Source: Leeuwenhoekiella aestuarii (GTDB lineage: Bacteria > Bacteroidota > Bacteroidia > Flavobacteriales > Flavobacteriaceae). Taken from it: 64,000 nucleotides of DNA. The notes beneath the pieces were generated by a model. The model ran no database searches and was not told the origin of the DNA. It worked only from the letters and a program-made list of their open reading frames with translations. This document shows positions 16,985 to 25,464 of this stretch, piece after piece. Position numbers and translations under genes: made by a program. The stretch is from contig NZ_QOVJ01000002.1 of the NCBI RefSeq assembly GCF_004104055.1, positions 62,001 to 126,000 on the forward strand. The letters are read 5' to 3'. Within the stretch, counting starts at the first letter, position 1; every line of letters begins with the position of its first letter.

Positions 16985-17581
16985 ATGATTACAGAAGCGT
17001 TAAAGATTTTAATGGTTGAGGATAATCCTACCGATGTCACTTTGATAAGGCGGGAGGTTTTTAAAGTAGCAGAAAATGCTCAGATCACTGTTTGCAATAA
17101 CCATAGCGATTATAAAAATAAGCTTGTGGGCAATCCACCAGATCTGATAATTTCAGACTATAATTTGCCCACAAGTTCTGGTTTAGAGATCTTAGAAACT
17201 GCTCAACGACTAGTGCCTTCGGTTACGTTTATTTTTATAACGGGTACCATTAATGATGAAGAGCTTGCCGCCGATACTATTTTAAATGGAGCCTCGGGCT
17301 ATATTTTAAAAAAGAACATCAGCCTTTTGCATAAAAAACTGGAGCCGTATCTCAACGCTATTGCTAAAAACGGACCGATGATGCATCCGGTACGTAAAAA
17401 AATAGTGGAGAGTAAAAAGCTTGTTAAAGACATTGAGGTTTTCTTAGAAAATTTTTCAAGAGAGAATATGTCTCATCGTGAAGGAATGCTAAAAATACAA
17501 GAAGACTTAAAACGCCTCAAATCTGGATATGATTTTAAAACACTTAAAGAAGCAGACAGCAAACCTCCATCAAGAGACTGA
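16985..17581 (+). CDS. Response regulator receiver with short uncharacterised C-terminal tail
   Basis: A 198-residue protein. Residues 5-125 form a receiver with Glu12-Asp13, phospho-acceptor Asp58 in IISDYNLP, Thr in FITGT and Lys in ILKK. The tail (about 130-198) is charged and helical, with VKDIEVFLENFSR and later KIQEDLKRL, and has no DNA-binding or enzymatic motif that I recognise. It starts 8 bp after the first receiver. Its last 17 codons and its stop overlap the heme oxygenase gene in another frame (17529-17581). It is a probable partner of the phytochrome or CheBR kinase; the output is unknown. Confidence 0.9.
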   Translation: MITEALKILMVEDNPTDVTLIRREVFKVAENAQITVCNNHSDYKNKLVGNPPDLIISDYNLPTSSGLEILETAQRLVPSVTFIFITGTINDEELAADTILNGASGYILKKNISLLHKKLEPYLNAIAKNGPMMHPVRKKIVESKKLVKDIEVFLENFSRENMSHREGMLKIQEDLKRLKSGYDFKTLKEADSKPPSRD

Positions 17582-18095
17582 GCAGGGTAATCTGGCTAAA
17601 TATATATTAGATCATAGCATTACGACAGCACAGTATAAAGCCTTGCTAAAGCAAAATTATAAGGCTTATGCTATACTTAATAGTCTCCTAAAACATAATG
17701 AGAAAAACATACCGGCAAACTTGCAGCATTTTGCAGATGACAAGAAGGTAAAAGATCTTGAGTTAGACTTGAGCCAGATAGCAGCAGTAACTCCAGAAAT
17801 TACTTTTGATGCTTCTAAAATACTGTCTCCTGCTGAAATTTTAGGGATGTTGTATGTCGTAGAAGGTTCTATGATGGGTGGTTTGCTCATTAGAAAAAAC
17901 TTAGAATCTTGTTCAAATTTAGATGCTGTTCAAAAGCATCATTTTTTTGGTAAAAATCCTCCTGAAGTACTTAATAGGTGGAAGTCTTTTACCGCGGCGG
18001 TTGAGTCTCAAGACTATTCAGAAACTGAAATGGATGCAGCTGTAAAGGGGGCAAATTATGCGTTTTTGATATTTAAGAATAGCTACGAAGTCTAA
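17529..18095 (+). CDS. Heme oxygenase (biliverdin-producing)
   Basis: A 188-residue helical heme oxygenase that opens heme to biliverdin, CO and Fe(II). The N-terminus LKKQTANLHQETE contains His14, the expected proximal heme ligand, and the distal helix is seen as YVVEGSMMGGLLI. It is short but complete for a bacterial BphO/HemO type. The ATG at 17529 lies inside the preceding regulator gene, giving a 53-bp overlap, and the HO helix 1 needs this start. Its stop overlaps the stop of the convergent methyltransferase gene. Being in the phytochrome cluster, it most likely supplies biliverdin to BphP. Confidence 0.9.
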   Translation: MILKHLKKQTANLHQETEQGNLAKYILDHSITTAQYKALLKQNYKAYAILNSLLKHNEKNIPANLQHFADDKKVKDLELDLSQIAAVTPEITFDASKILSPAEILGMLYVVEGSMMGGLLIRKNLESCSNLDAVQKHHFFGKNPPEVLNRWKSFTAAVESQDYSETEMDAAVKGANYAFLIFKNSYEV

Positions 18096-19276
18096 ACTTT
18101 GTTACACTTTATAACAACTGTAGAATTATTGGCTAGTGTCGTGAAAAACAAGTAGGTTTTGCCACCATCTTTGATCTTAAATTTTTTCCGAAGCATTGAA
18201 ACTGATTCTTTAAAGTTACGGGTAGTTATATTCGCCTGAGTGTTTTTAAACAATTTTGAAACTTCTTTCTTAGAATAGTTAATTACTGAATCAATCTGGA
18301 ATCTTCTTCCCGGAAATGGGATAAGTTTTTCTGAAGTGTATAAATGTGCATTTGCAGAAAGCTTATCGAGCTCATAATGTTCACTGATCCAATTGAAAGC
18401 GCCTAATTTAAGTAGTGCTGCGTTGGGTTCATATAGGTAAGAGTTTGGCACTCCATAAATCGCTTCTGCCAGATTGAGGTTGTTGTTAGAGATCACAACA
18501 GGCTCATCAAAAGTGCTATCTAAATTTACAGCGACATAGTCTATAGGTTCAGAATTCTGCTTTTTATCAATAATCCACAACAACTCTTTCACTTCATTTT
18601 TTACGGCGACACTGTGAATAGCAACTACGTTATCCAGTTCATTCAACGCAGCAGTAATATCTAATAATGGACTGGTCTTAATCAGTATTTTGTCAGCTTT
18701 ATCTAGTAAAAAATCTAAATTTTCAGGAATGTTGGGTTCGCAATCTTTGAGCATAAAAACCTTTCCTTTGCTGTCGTGCCGGCGCGAAGGATCTGTATAA
18801 ATCAGGTCATATTTTTCTGTGGAATCTTTAAGATAGGAGAGGCTATTCTTTGAGATCACAGTTACATTTTTTATACCCAAAGATTTATAATTATGCTGTG
18901 CAATTTTGGCTAAATCTGTGTTGAGTTCGCAATGCGTTACGTGCTCAAATCGTTTACTGAAATAATAATCATCTATCCCAAAACCTCCTGTTAGATCAAT
19001 ACAGTTTTTTCCTTTAAATAAACCGGCTTTGTATGCAGCGGTTATCTCTGAAGAAGTTTGCTCAAGATTTAACTTTGGTGGAAAATAAATATGGGGAGTT
19101 GTAAACCAGGTAGGTAATTTCTTTTCGGCCTTTTGTAATCCACTTATTTGCTGCGCCAATTTTTGGGAACTTACATCAGCAAAGGGTGATTTGTTAAGGA
19201 TGATTCTGGAAACATCTTCCTTATAATGCTCCTTTATAAACGCAACAACATCTGGATCTAGCAAGCGTTTATTCAT
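18092..19276 (-). CDS. Class I SAM methyltransferase with THUMP-like domain
   Basis: A 394-residue protein from the ATG at 19276. An upstream in-frame start at 19303 would extend further into the preceding gene. The SAM-binding motif DLTGGFGIDDYYF and the catalytic-site motif YTDPSRR are visible, followed by a C-terminal THUMP-like/ferredoxin-like region (about 300-394). Members are conserved in Bacteroidota and are presumed RNA methyltransferases; the target nucleotide is not known to me. The first codons overlap the end of the AI-2E family gene by 8 bp, so translation is probably coupled. The stop codon overlaps that of the convergent heme oxygenase gene. Confidence 0.85.
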   Translation of the reverse strand: MNKRLLDPDVVAFIKEHYKEDVSRIILNKSPFADVSSQKLAQQISGLQKAEKKLPTWFTTPHIYFPPKLNLEQTSSEITAAYKAGLFKGKNCIDLTGGFGIDDYYFSKRFEHVTHCELNTDLAKIAQHNYKSLGIKNVTVISKNSLSYLKDSTEKYDLIYTDPSRRHDSKGKVFMLKDCEPNIPENLDFLLDKADKILIKTSPLLDITAALNELDNVVAIHSVAVKNEVKELLWIIDKKQNSEPIDYVAVNLDSTFDEPVVISNNNLNLAEAIYGVPNSYLYEPNAALLKLGAFNWISEHYELDKLSANAHLYTSEKLIPFPGRRFQIDSVINYSKKEVSKLFKNTQANITTRNFKESVSMLRKKFKIKDGGKTYLFFTTLANNSTVVIKCNKV

Positions 19277-20369
19277 ACAGGTTTTTGGTAAGCTTTTGTA
19301 CAATCTTATATTCTGATAAAAACTCTTTAGCGACCACTTTTATCGCTGTGTAGGCCGGTATGGCAACCACCATCCCAAAGATCCCAAAAATCAATCCTGC
19401 GATGATAATTACTAAAAAGATTTCAAGGGGATGTGACTTAACGCTATTACCAAAAATAAGCGGTTGGTTAACAAAGTTGTCAATGAGTTGTGCAATACAA
19501 TACCCAATAAAAATATAGATCATTTTTGGTAAAATAACCGTTTGAAAGTCTGCTGTAAAATACCCGCTAATAACTAAAAGCATCATCACAACGCCACCAA
19601 CAACCGGACCTATATAAGGCACAACATTGAGCATTGCACAAAAGAGTGCAATTGCAAATGCATTAGGAATCTGAAAGCTCACTAAAAGAATAGCATAGAT
19701 GAAAAACAGGATCATCAACTGTAATAAAATACCTAAAAAGTATCTGGAAAGCAATTGTTTAGTCTTGTGAAATACGTGTCTAAAACGACGTTCTTCACCT
19801 TGATTGGCAAACACCAAAAAGCTGTCTAAAAGCAACTGACTGTCTTTTAAAAAGAAAAATGAAATAAAAATCACTGATAGTAGGCCTACTATTAGTGAAC
19901 TGAAGTTCCCCAGAATACTGTTTATAAATGTTGGTATTACTGAGATGTCAAAGTTTTTAATAAAATCTGATTGCTTAAACCCTTCAATTAGCGTTACCTG
20001 ATCAACCCCCATAGAACGGCTAAATTCTATATTCAGGCGATTTATGTTATGTTTTACTTCTTCAAAATTTATTTTACTAATATGTTCGCTCTGATCAATT
20101 AAAATAGGTATAAACAACGCCAAAATCCCTGATATCAAGATGATAACCATCAATAAGGTTGTGATGGCGGCGGCTACAGAGCTGAAGCCGCATTTATCTT
20201 TTAAAAGGTTTACAATAGGTCTTCCTATTAATGAGATTACTGCAGCTATACAAATGAACATAATAACCGCTTGTATCTTATATAAAAACCAAATAGCAAG
20301 TATAATCCCCCCAATAATCCCAATGGCTCTTAAAATTCCGTAAGCTATTATTTTAGATTTATTTTCCAT
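19269..20369 (-). CDS. AI-2E family transporter (PerM-like)
   Basis: A 366-residue inner-membrane protein with about eight hydrophobic segments: two near residues 12-55, one at 65-90, one at 150-175, a cluster at 205-275 and a long pair at 295-345. The order and the conserved GPVVGGVV and NPLIFGN-like (here QPLIFGN) segments fit the AI-2E/PerM exporter family. Substrates vary (autoinducer-2, sodium/proton exchange) and cannot be chosen here. It overlaps the upstream methyltransferase gene by 11 bp and the downstream one by 8 bp, within a tight minus-strand operon. Confidence 0.88.
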   Translation of the reverse strand: MENKSKIIAYGILRAIGIIGGIILAIWFLYKIQAVIMFICIAAVISLIGRPIVNLLKDKCGFSSVAAAITTLLMVIILISGILALFIPILIDQSEHISKINFEEVKHNINRLNIEFSRSMGVDQVTLIEGFKQSDFIKNFDISVIPTFINSILGNFSSLIVGLLSVIFISFFFLKDSQLLLDSFLVFANQGEERRFRHVFHKTKQLLSRYFLGILLQLMILFFIYAILLVSFQIPNAFAIALFCAMLNVVPYIGPVVGGVVMMLLVISGYFTADFQTVILPKMIYIFIGYCIAQLIDNFVNQPLIFGNSVKSHPLEIFLVIIIAGLIFGIFGMVVAIPAYTAIKVVAKEFLSEYKIVQKLTKNLYE

Positions 20370-20880
20370 ATTTAGGGCTGTTTATTAGCTGATACGCTGC
20401 GATTGCTGCAGCTTGAGAAACATTCATACTGCTATTTTTACCACGCATAGGTATGTATATGCTGTAGTTAGTTAAATTCAATATAGCATCAGAAATTCCG
20501 TGGCGTTCATTGCCTAAAACTAAAGCTATTTTTTCAAAATTATGTGCTGCAAATTCACTTAAAGGCTGGCTAGTTGTTGTCAATTCTAATCCTAAAATTG
20601 TATAACCTTCGGTGCTAAGAGTTGAAAGGAGTGCTGCAATATCTTCATCTTCAGAAAATTTTATAGCCTTTTCGCTTGAACGCGCAGTACGTTTTAGACG
20701 TGTGCTTTCAAAATTTATAGAACTGTTACAAAAATAGAGATGAGCTATCCCTAAAGCATCTGCTAACCGGAATAAACTCCCTGCATTAGCCGGGCTGCTT
20801 AACCCGTCACAAACCAAAACAAACGGAAGTAGGGGAGCTTCGGTTTGTGTATTTTCATGGGATAATTGCTCAGTTTTCAA
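20359..20880 (-). CDS. SpoU/TrmH-family RNA 2'-O-methyltransferase
   Basis: A 173-residue SPOUT methyltransferase without an N-terminal substrate-binding domain, as in TrmH/TrmL-like forms. The three family motifs are present: SSPANAGSLFRLADALG (motif 1, with Asn and Arg), LVLGNERHGIS (motif 2) and IPMRGKNSSMNVSQAAAIA (motif 3). It would use SAM, bound in the trefoil knot, to methylate a ribose in tRNA or rRNA; the site is unresolved. Its start overlaps the DUF4159 gene by 11 bp and its end overlaps the AI-2E gene by 11 bp. Confidence 0.9.
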   Translation of the reverse strand: MKTEQLSHENTQTEAPLLPFVLVCDGLSSPANAGSLFRLADALGIAHLYFCNSSINFESTRLKRTARSSEKAIKFSEDEDIAALLSTLSTEGYTILGLELTTTSQPLSEFAAHNFEKIALVLGNERHGISDAILNLTNYSIYIPMRGKNSSMNVSQAAAIAAYQLINSPKYGK

Positions 20881-21517
20881 AGGCGTATTTTATAATATTT
20901 GCACCCATTTTTAATGCTTTCTCTCTAACAGCCGGAGGATCGCTATGAATTTCCTGACTTTCCCAGCCATCACCCAGGTCACTTTCTAATGTGTATAAAA
21001 TTACCATTCTATCTTCTTTGAATAAACCGAAAGCCTGAGGCCTTAGACCATCGTGTTCGTGAATTTTAGGTAAACCTTCTTTAAATTCAAATGCCGTGGA
21101 AAAAATAGGGTGATCTGCTGGTAATTCAATTAATTCTTCTTGTGGATATAATTTTTTAAGCTGCGGTCTTAAATAGTTGTCAATTCCATAATTGTCGTCA
21201 ATATGCAAAAAACCACCACTATTAAGATAATTTCTCAAATTTTGAAGCGCTTCATCTGAGAAAAAAACATTGCCATGGCCTGTCATGTGAACAAAAGGGT
21301 ATTGCATAATTGAAGGATCTGTAGATGTTACTGTTGCTACATCATTATCTAATGCCGTGTGTATTGTAGTATTGCAAAACTTAACAAGGTTAGGCAGAGA
21401 TGTAGGATTGCCATACCAGTCACCACCACCTTCATATTGAAGAACAGCAATTTGCTGCGCCTCGATTGAAGCGGTTAATAGAACTGTTAATAAAGCACTA
21501 AGTATAAACCGATACAC
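20870..21517 (-). CDS. DUF4159 secreted protein
   Basis: A 215-residue protein with a cleavable signal peptide (about 1-20, ending SIEAQ). The rest matches DUF4159, a flavodoxin/GATase-like fold; visible are YEGGGDWYGN, HMTGHGNVFFS and NSGGFLHIDDNYG. DUF4159 domains occur in Bacteroidota, often near transglutaminase or MoxR-type genes, and their role is unknown. It is the first gene of the four-gene overlapping minus-strand operon that runs down to 18092. The preceding 142 bp separate it from the divergent VOC gene. Confidence 0.82.
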   Translation of the reverse strand: MYRFILSALLTVLLTASIEAQQIAVLQYEGGGDWYGNPTSLPNLVKFCNTTIHTALDNDVATVTSTDPSIMQYPFVHMTGHGNVFFSDEALQNLRNYLNSGGFLHIDDNYGIDNYLRPQLKKLYPQEELIELPADHPIFSTAFEFKEGLPKIHEHDGLRPQAFGLFKEDRMVILYTLESDLGDGWESQEIHSDPPAVREKALKMGANIIKYAFEN

Positions 21518-21659
21518 TTACTATTTCTTTTATAAATTGAAAAACGAAATTACTTATTTTCTAGCCAACACCCTATTTTTAAGTAGTTCATTATGTATTG
21601 TTTTAATTATTTTTAAAAATAATAATCAAAACGTTTAATGCTGAAAAATTACTGTTATT

Positions 21660-22046
21660 ATGAGTTCGCCCAATGAAGCATATCTGGCCCAAATCACACC
21701 TATTTTACCAGTTAAAAATGTTTTAAATGCATTAGAGTTTTATATCAAAAAACTCAAGTTTAAATTGGTTTTTATAGATGAAGAGCGCAATCCTAAATAT
21801 GCCGGGATACGCCGAAACAATATCGCCTTAGATTTACAATGGCACGATGCTTCAGAGTGGGAAATTAGTAAAGACAGACCAATGCTTAGAATTCAAGTAC
21901 AGGGAATTGAAGCCCTTTATAAAGAATACCAGCTTATGGGTGTGTTTCACAACCATACCTCTCTTGAAGAAAAGCCGTGGGGTACTCTAGAATTTGCTTT
22001 TTACGATCCGTATAAGAATGGTTTGATTTTTTACCATTACTTGTAA
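21660..22046 (+). CDS. VOC-superfamily (glyoxalase/bleomycin-resistance-like) protein
   Basis: A 128-residue single-domain protein of the vicinal-oxygen-chelate superfamily. It has the beta-alpha-beta-beta-beta repeat with TPILPVKNVLNALEFYIKKL at the front and LEFAFYDPYKNGLIFYHYL at the end, where the usual metal-ligand Glu-type position is replaced by LIFYHY. It resembles glyoxalase-like/bleomycin-binding proteins, but with weak metal-ligand conservation it may be a binding protein rather than an enzyme. It is monocistronic, convergent with lysA, with only 4 bp between the stops. Confidence 0.78.
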   Translation: MSSPNEAYLAQITPILPVKNVLNALEFYIKKLKFKLVFIDEERNPKYAGIRRNNIALDLQWHDASEWEISKDRPMLRIQVQGIEALYKEYQLMGVFHNHTSLEEKPWGTLEFAFYDPYKNGLIFYHYL

Positions 22047-22050
22047 TAGG

Positions 22051-23268
22051 CTAAGCTTTTACAGTTTGCTTTAATGGGATTTGATGTTTAAGCAAATCTT
22101 CAAAGGTTTCTCGCTCTCTAATTAGTTGTGCTTCGCCATCAATAAATAATACTTCAGCTGGGCGTAATCTGGAATTGTAGTTACTAGCCATACTAAAGCA
22201 ATATGCGCCGGCATTACTAAAAGCAAGGATGTTTCCTTCTGCAATTTCTGCGATGCGACGGTTTGTAGCAAACGTATCAGTCTCACAGATATAACCTACT
22301 ACAGAATAAAAACGCTCTCTTCCTTTAGGGTTGCTGATGTTTGTGATCTCGTGGCGGCTACCGTAAAACATGGGGCGTATAAGGTGATTAAAACCGCTAT
22401 CTATCTGTGCAAAAACTGTAGATGTCGTTTGCTTGATCACATTTACATTTGCCAAGAATTTTCCGGCTTCACTAACTAAAAATTTTCCTGGTTCAAAAAC
22501 CAGTGTTAAATCCTTTCCGTAGTTTTTTTCAAATTCATTAAATCTTGAACTCAGTTTATCGCCCAGCTCTTCAATATTAGTCTCGATATCCCCTTCTTTA
22601 TAGGGGACTTTAAAACCACTACCAAAGTCTAAAAACTCTAAATCTTTAAAGTCTTTTGCGGTATCAAAAAGAATTTCTGCTGCGTGTAAAAACACATCTA
22701 TATCCAGGATATCACTGCCGGTATGCATGTGAATACCGTTGATGTTCATTCCTGTATTTTTTACAATTCGCAATAAATGGGGTATCTGATGTATGCTGAT
22801 GCCAAATTTACTATCGATATGCCCTACAGAAATGTTGGTATTTCCACCAGCCATCACGTGTGGGTTGATACGCACACAAACCGGAGTTTTAGGATGTTTT
22901 GTGCCAAATTGCTCTAGGATTGAAAGATTGTCAATATTGATCTGAACCCCCATTTTTGCAACCTCTTCAAGTTCGTTTAGAGACACTCCATTAGGAGTAA
23001 ACATAATTCTTGCAGGCTCTATTCCGGCGGCAAGAGCAAGTCTTACTTCTTGAATACTCACGGTATCCATCCCGGCACCAAAACTATTAATCAACTGTAA
23101 AACAGCGAGATTAGACAAGGCCTTTACAGCATAGTTCACTCGTAAATTCTTAACCTTCTTAAAAGCAGACGTTAAGCGGTTGTATTGTGATTCTATTTTA
23201 GCCGCGTCATAAACATATACCGGGCTGCCGTATTCTTTAGCTATTGCTATAAGGTCTTGGTTAGTCAT
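22051..23268 (-). CDS. lysA: Diaminopimelate decarboxylase
   Basis: PLP enzyme that decarboxylates meso-diaminopimelate to L-lysine, the last step of lysine synthesis. The fold-III barrel has PLP Lys49 in NYAVKALSN, HMHTGSDI, the phosphate-binding GSGFKVPY and EPGKFLVSEAG. The C-terminal barrel has CETDTFA and SNAGAYCFSMASNYN, where Cys and Tyr contact substrate across the dimer. At 405 residues the length is standard. No other lysine gene is adjacent. An exact TAnnTTTG -7 element sits at 23290-23297 on this strand, giving a short leader. Confidence 0.95.
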   Translation of the reverse strand: MTNQDLIAIAKEYGSPVYVYDAAKIESQYNRLTSAFKKVKNLRVNYAVKALSNLAVLQLINSFGAGMDTVSIQEVRLALAAGIEPARIMFTPNGVSLNELEEVAKMGVQINIDNLSILEQFGTKHPKTPVCVRINPHVMAGGNTNISVGHIDSKFGISIHQIPHLLRIVKNTGMNINGIHMHTGSDILDIDVFLHAAEILFDTAKDFKDLEFLDFGSGFKVPYKEGDIETNIEELGDKLSSRFNEFEKNYGKDLTLVFEPGKFLVSEAGKFLANVNVIKQTTSTVFAQIDSGFNHLIRPMFYGSRHEITNISNPKGRERFYSVVGYICETDTFATNRRIAEIAEGNILAFSNAGAYCFSMASNYNSRLRPAEVLFIDGEAQLIRERETFEDLLKHQIPLKQTVKA

Positions 23269-23289
23269 AATCTTTAAACTTTAAGCGTA

Positions 23290-23297
23290 CAAATCTA
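23290..23297 (-). promoter_or_regulatory. Candidate Bacteroidota -7 element for lysA
   Basis: On the minus strand the sequence reads TAGATTTG, an exact TAnnTTTG. The expected start of transcription is about 7 bp downstream, roughly 15 nt before the lysA ATG. I see no good -33 TTTG about 19 bp upstream. Confidence 0.45.
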
Positions 23298-23453
23298 ATA
23301 TAGAATATCTACTTATACACCGGATAGCGTTAAAAAATAAGACATATTCTTCGAGAAGTTCAAAAATGAATGATTTTGAGAAACATTTCTGTATTTTCAC
23401 AGGGGTTTAAAATGCATACTGTTGCCCAAGTAAACAGAAAGAAAAAATAGATT

Positions 23454-24107
23454 ATGACTCAAAATTTGGCGATGTTTCCGCTTGAACTTGTGGTATTTCC
23501 TGGTGAGCGTCTTGCACTTCATATTTTTGAAAATAGATACCAGCAATTAATAACAGATTGTGAATTGCAGGATATAACATTCGGTATACCGGTTTATATA
23601 AACAGAAAGCTTTCTTATGGAACAGAAGTTCGCTTAGAACGTATTAAAAAGCGTTATCCCGGAGGCGCTAGTGATGTAGTATGCAGAGGACTTCGGGTTT
23701 TTAAGATCGAAGAATTTTATCCTGTATATAATGATAAATTGTATTCTGGGGCAGAAGTTACCTTTTTAGAAACAACTGAAGATGGTACGGTCTCCCAGCG
23801 TGATTTGTTTTTCAATCTGGCAAAACGATTTTATATGCTTTTAGGAGCAGATCCTGGTTTGACTACAGGTAAGGCAATCAACTCGTATAGTTTTCCGCAT
23901 AAATTAGGTTTAAGCCTAAAGCAGGAATTAGACTTATTAAAACTTTCTAGTGAATCTGCACGCTATGTATATTTAATAGACCACTTAACCGTGACCTTGC
24001 CGGTAGTAGAGCAAATGAACCGGACTCGCGAGCTGATTCAACTTAACGGACATTTTAAAAATTTTGATCCGTTAGATTTTACAGACTATAAACTGGATGA
24101 GCTCTAA
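23454..24107 (+). CDS. Stand-alone LON substrate-binding-domain protein
   Basis: A 217-residue protein corresponding to the N-terminal substrate-binding domain of Lon alone: FPLELVVFPGERLALHIFENRYQQLI is cut down here to the hallmark VFPGE...LHIFE..RY pattern. It has no AAA+ module or Ser-Lys protease domain; full Lon is encoded separately at 48396. Homologues in bacteria are often annotated as LON peptidase substrate-binding-domain proteins and their function is poorly known, with adaptor or sensor roles suggested. It is followed after 99 bp by sucC, which has its own candidate promoter. Confidence 0.85.
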   Translation: MTQNLAMFPLELVVFPGERLALHIFENRYQQLITDCELQDITFGIPVYINRKLSYGTEVRLERIKKRYPGGASDVVCRGLRVFKIEEFYPVYNDKLYSGAEVTFLETTEDGTVSQRDLFFNLAKRFYMLLGADPGLTTGKAINSYSFPHKLGLSLKQELDLLKLSSESARYVYLIDHLTVTLPVVEQMNRTRELIQLNGHFKNFDPLDFTDYKLDEL

Positions 24108-24163
24108 TAAACAAGCGCCTGTAAATCCCGAGTAAATTACTAGCAGAGTTTGGGCTAAATACT

Positions 24164-24171
24164 TATTTTTG
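24164..24171 (+). promoter_or_regulatory. Candidate -7 element for sucC
   Basis: TATTTTTG is an exact TAnnTTTG match 36 bp before the sucC ATG. A TTTG at 24149-24152 is only 11 bp upstream, too close for a normal -33, so only the -7 half is supported. Confidence 0.35.
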
Positions 24172-24206
24172 CTCTGCAAATTTCAAATAAATAGAAACGC
24201 CTGATT

Positions 24207-25397
24207 ATGAATCTACACGAATATCAAGGAAAAGAAATACTTAGCAGTTTTGGAGTGCGTATACAGCGCGGTAAAGTAGCAACTACTCCAGCTGAAGCAG
24301 TAGAAGCTGCAAAAAAACTTACTGAAGAAACCGGAACAGGCTGGCACGTGATCAAAGCTCAGGTACACGCTGGAGGTAGAGGAAAAGGTGGTGGAGTGAA
24401 GTTGGCAAAAAACCTTCAGGAAGTAGAAGAAATCGCAGGACAAATCATCGGGATGAATCTGGTAACTCCTCAGACTTCTGCAGAAGGTAAAAAAGTACAT
24501 CAGGTATTGGTTGCTGAAGATGTTTATTACCCTGGAGATAGTGAACCGGAAGAATATTATATGTCTGTTTTATTAAACAGAGGTACCGGTAAAAATATGA
24601 TTATGTATTCTACCGAAGGTGGGATGGATATCGAAGAAGTGGCTGAGAAAACTCCACATTTGATTTTTACAGAAGAAATAGATCCTGCAACAGGATTATT
24701 AGGATTTCAGGCAAGACGTATAGCTTTTAACTTAGGGTTGAGTGGTACAGCTTTTAAAGAAATGACCAAGTTTGTTGCAGCATTGTATAAGGCATATTCA
24801 GCTTCAGATTCTTCTTTATTTGAGATCAATCCGGTTTTAAAAACGAGTGATGATAAAATAATGGCTGTTGATGCAAAAGTATCTTTAGATGACAATGCAT
24901 TATACCGTCATAAAGATTATGCAGCAATGCGTGATAAGCGTGAAGAAAATCCAGTAGAGGTAGAGGCTAAAGAGGTAGGTCTTAACTATGTTGATCTTGA
25001 TGGTAATGTAGGTTGTATGGTAAATGGTGCTGGTCTTGCAATGGCAACTATGGACCTTATTAAGCAAGCAGGTGGTGAGCCAGCTAACTTTTTAGATGTA
25101 GGTGGTACTGCAGATGCAGAGCGTGTAGAGACGGCATTTAATCTTATTCTTAAAGATCCTAATGTAAAAGCAATTTTAGTAAATATATTTGGAGGTATTG
25201 TACGTTGTGATCGCGTTGCACAAGGTATCGTAGATGCTTATAAAAATATGGGTACTATCAATGTGCCTATCATTGTAAGACTTCAAGGTACAAATGCTGA
25301 TATAGCAAAAGAATTAATAGATAATAGTGGTCTTGATGTTCAAAGTGCGATTCAGTTTCAAGAAGCAGCAGATAAAGTTCAGCAGGTCCTTGCTTAA
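24207..25397 (+). CDS. sucC: Succinyl-CoA synthetase (ADP-forming) beta subunit
   Basis: TCA-cycle subunit that binds nucleotide and succinate; with SucD it interconverts succinyl-CoA and succinate plus ATP. The ATP-grasp N-terminus MNLHEYQGKEIL, the KAQVHAGGRGKGGGVK loop, the Mg site region FEINPV, and the C-terminal GGTAD and NIFGGIVRCD motifs are all intact. The 396-residue length is standard. sucD is not adjacent, which is common in Bacteroidota. A strong terminator follows directly (25434-25464). Confidence 0.97.
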   Translation: MNLHEYQGKEILSSFGVRIQRGKVATTPAEAVEAAKKLTEETGTGWHVIKAQVHAGGRGKGGGVKLAKNLQEVEEIAGQIIGMNLVTPQTSAEGKKVHQVLVAEDVYYPGDSEPEEYYMSVLLNRGTGKNMIMYSTEGGMDIEEVAEKTPHLIFTEEIDPATGLLGFQARRIAFNLGLSGTAFKEMTKFVAALYKAYSASDSSLFEINPVLKTSDDKIMAVDAKVSLDDNALYRHKDYAAMRDKREENPVEVEAKEVGLNYVDLDGNVGCMVNGAGLAMATMDLIKQAGGEPANFLDVGGTADAERVETAFNLILKDPNVKAILVNIFGGIVRCDRVAQGIVDAYKNMGTINVPIIVRLQGTNADIAKELIDNSGLDVQSAIQFQEAADKVQQVLA

Positions 25398-25433
25398 TTT
25401 TAAAGTATAGTGTTTCCGCAAAGCGGAAATTTA

Positions 25434-25464
25434 AAGCCTCAATCATTATGATTGAGGCTTTTTT
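25434..25464 (+). terminator. Intrinsic terminator of sucC
   Basis: An 11-bp stem, AAGCCTCAATC/GATTGAGGCTT, with a 5-nt loop, followed directly by a T-run. It begins 36 bp after the sucC stop. Confidence 0.9.
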
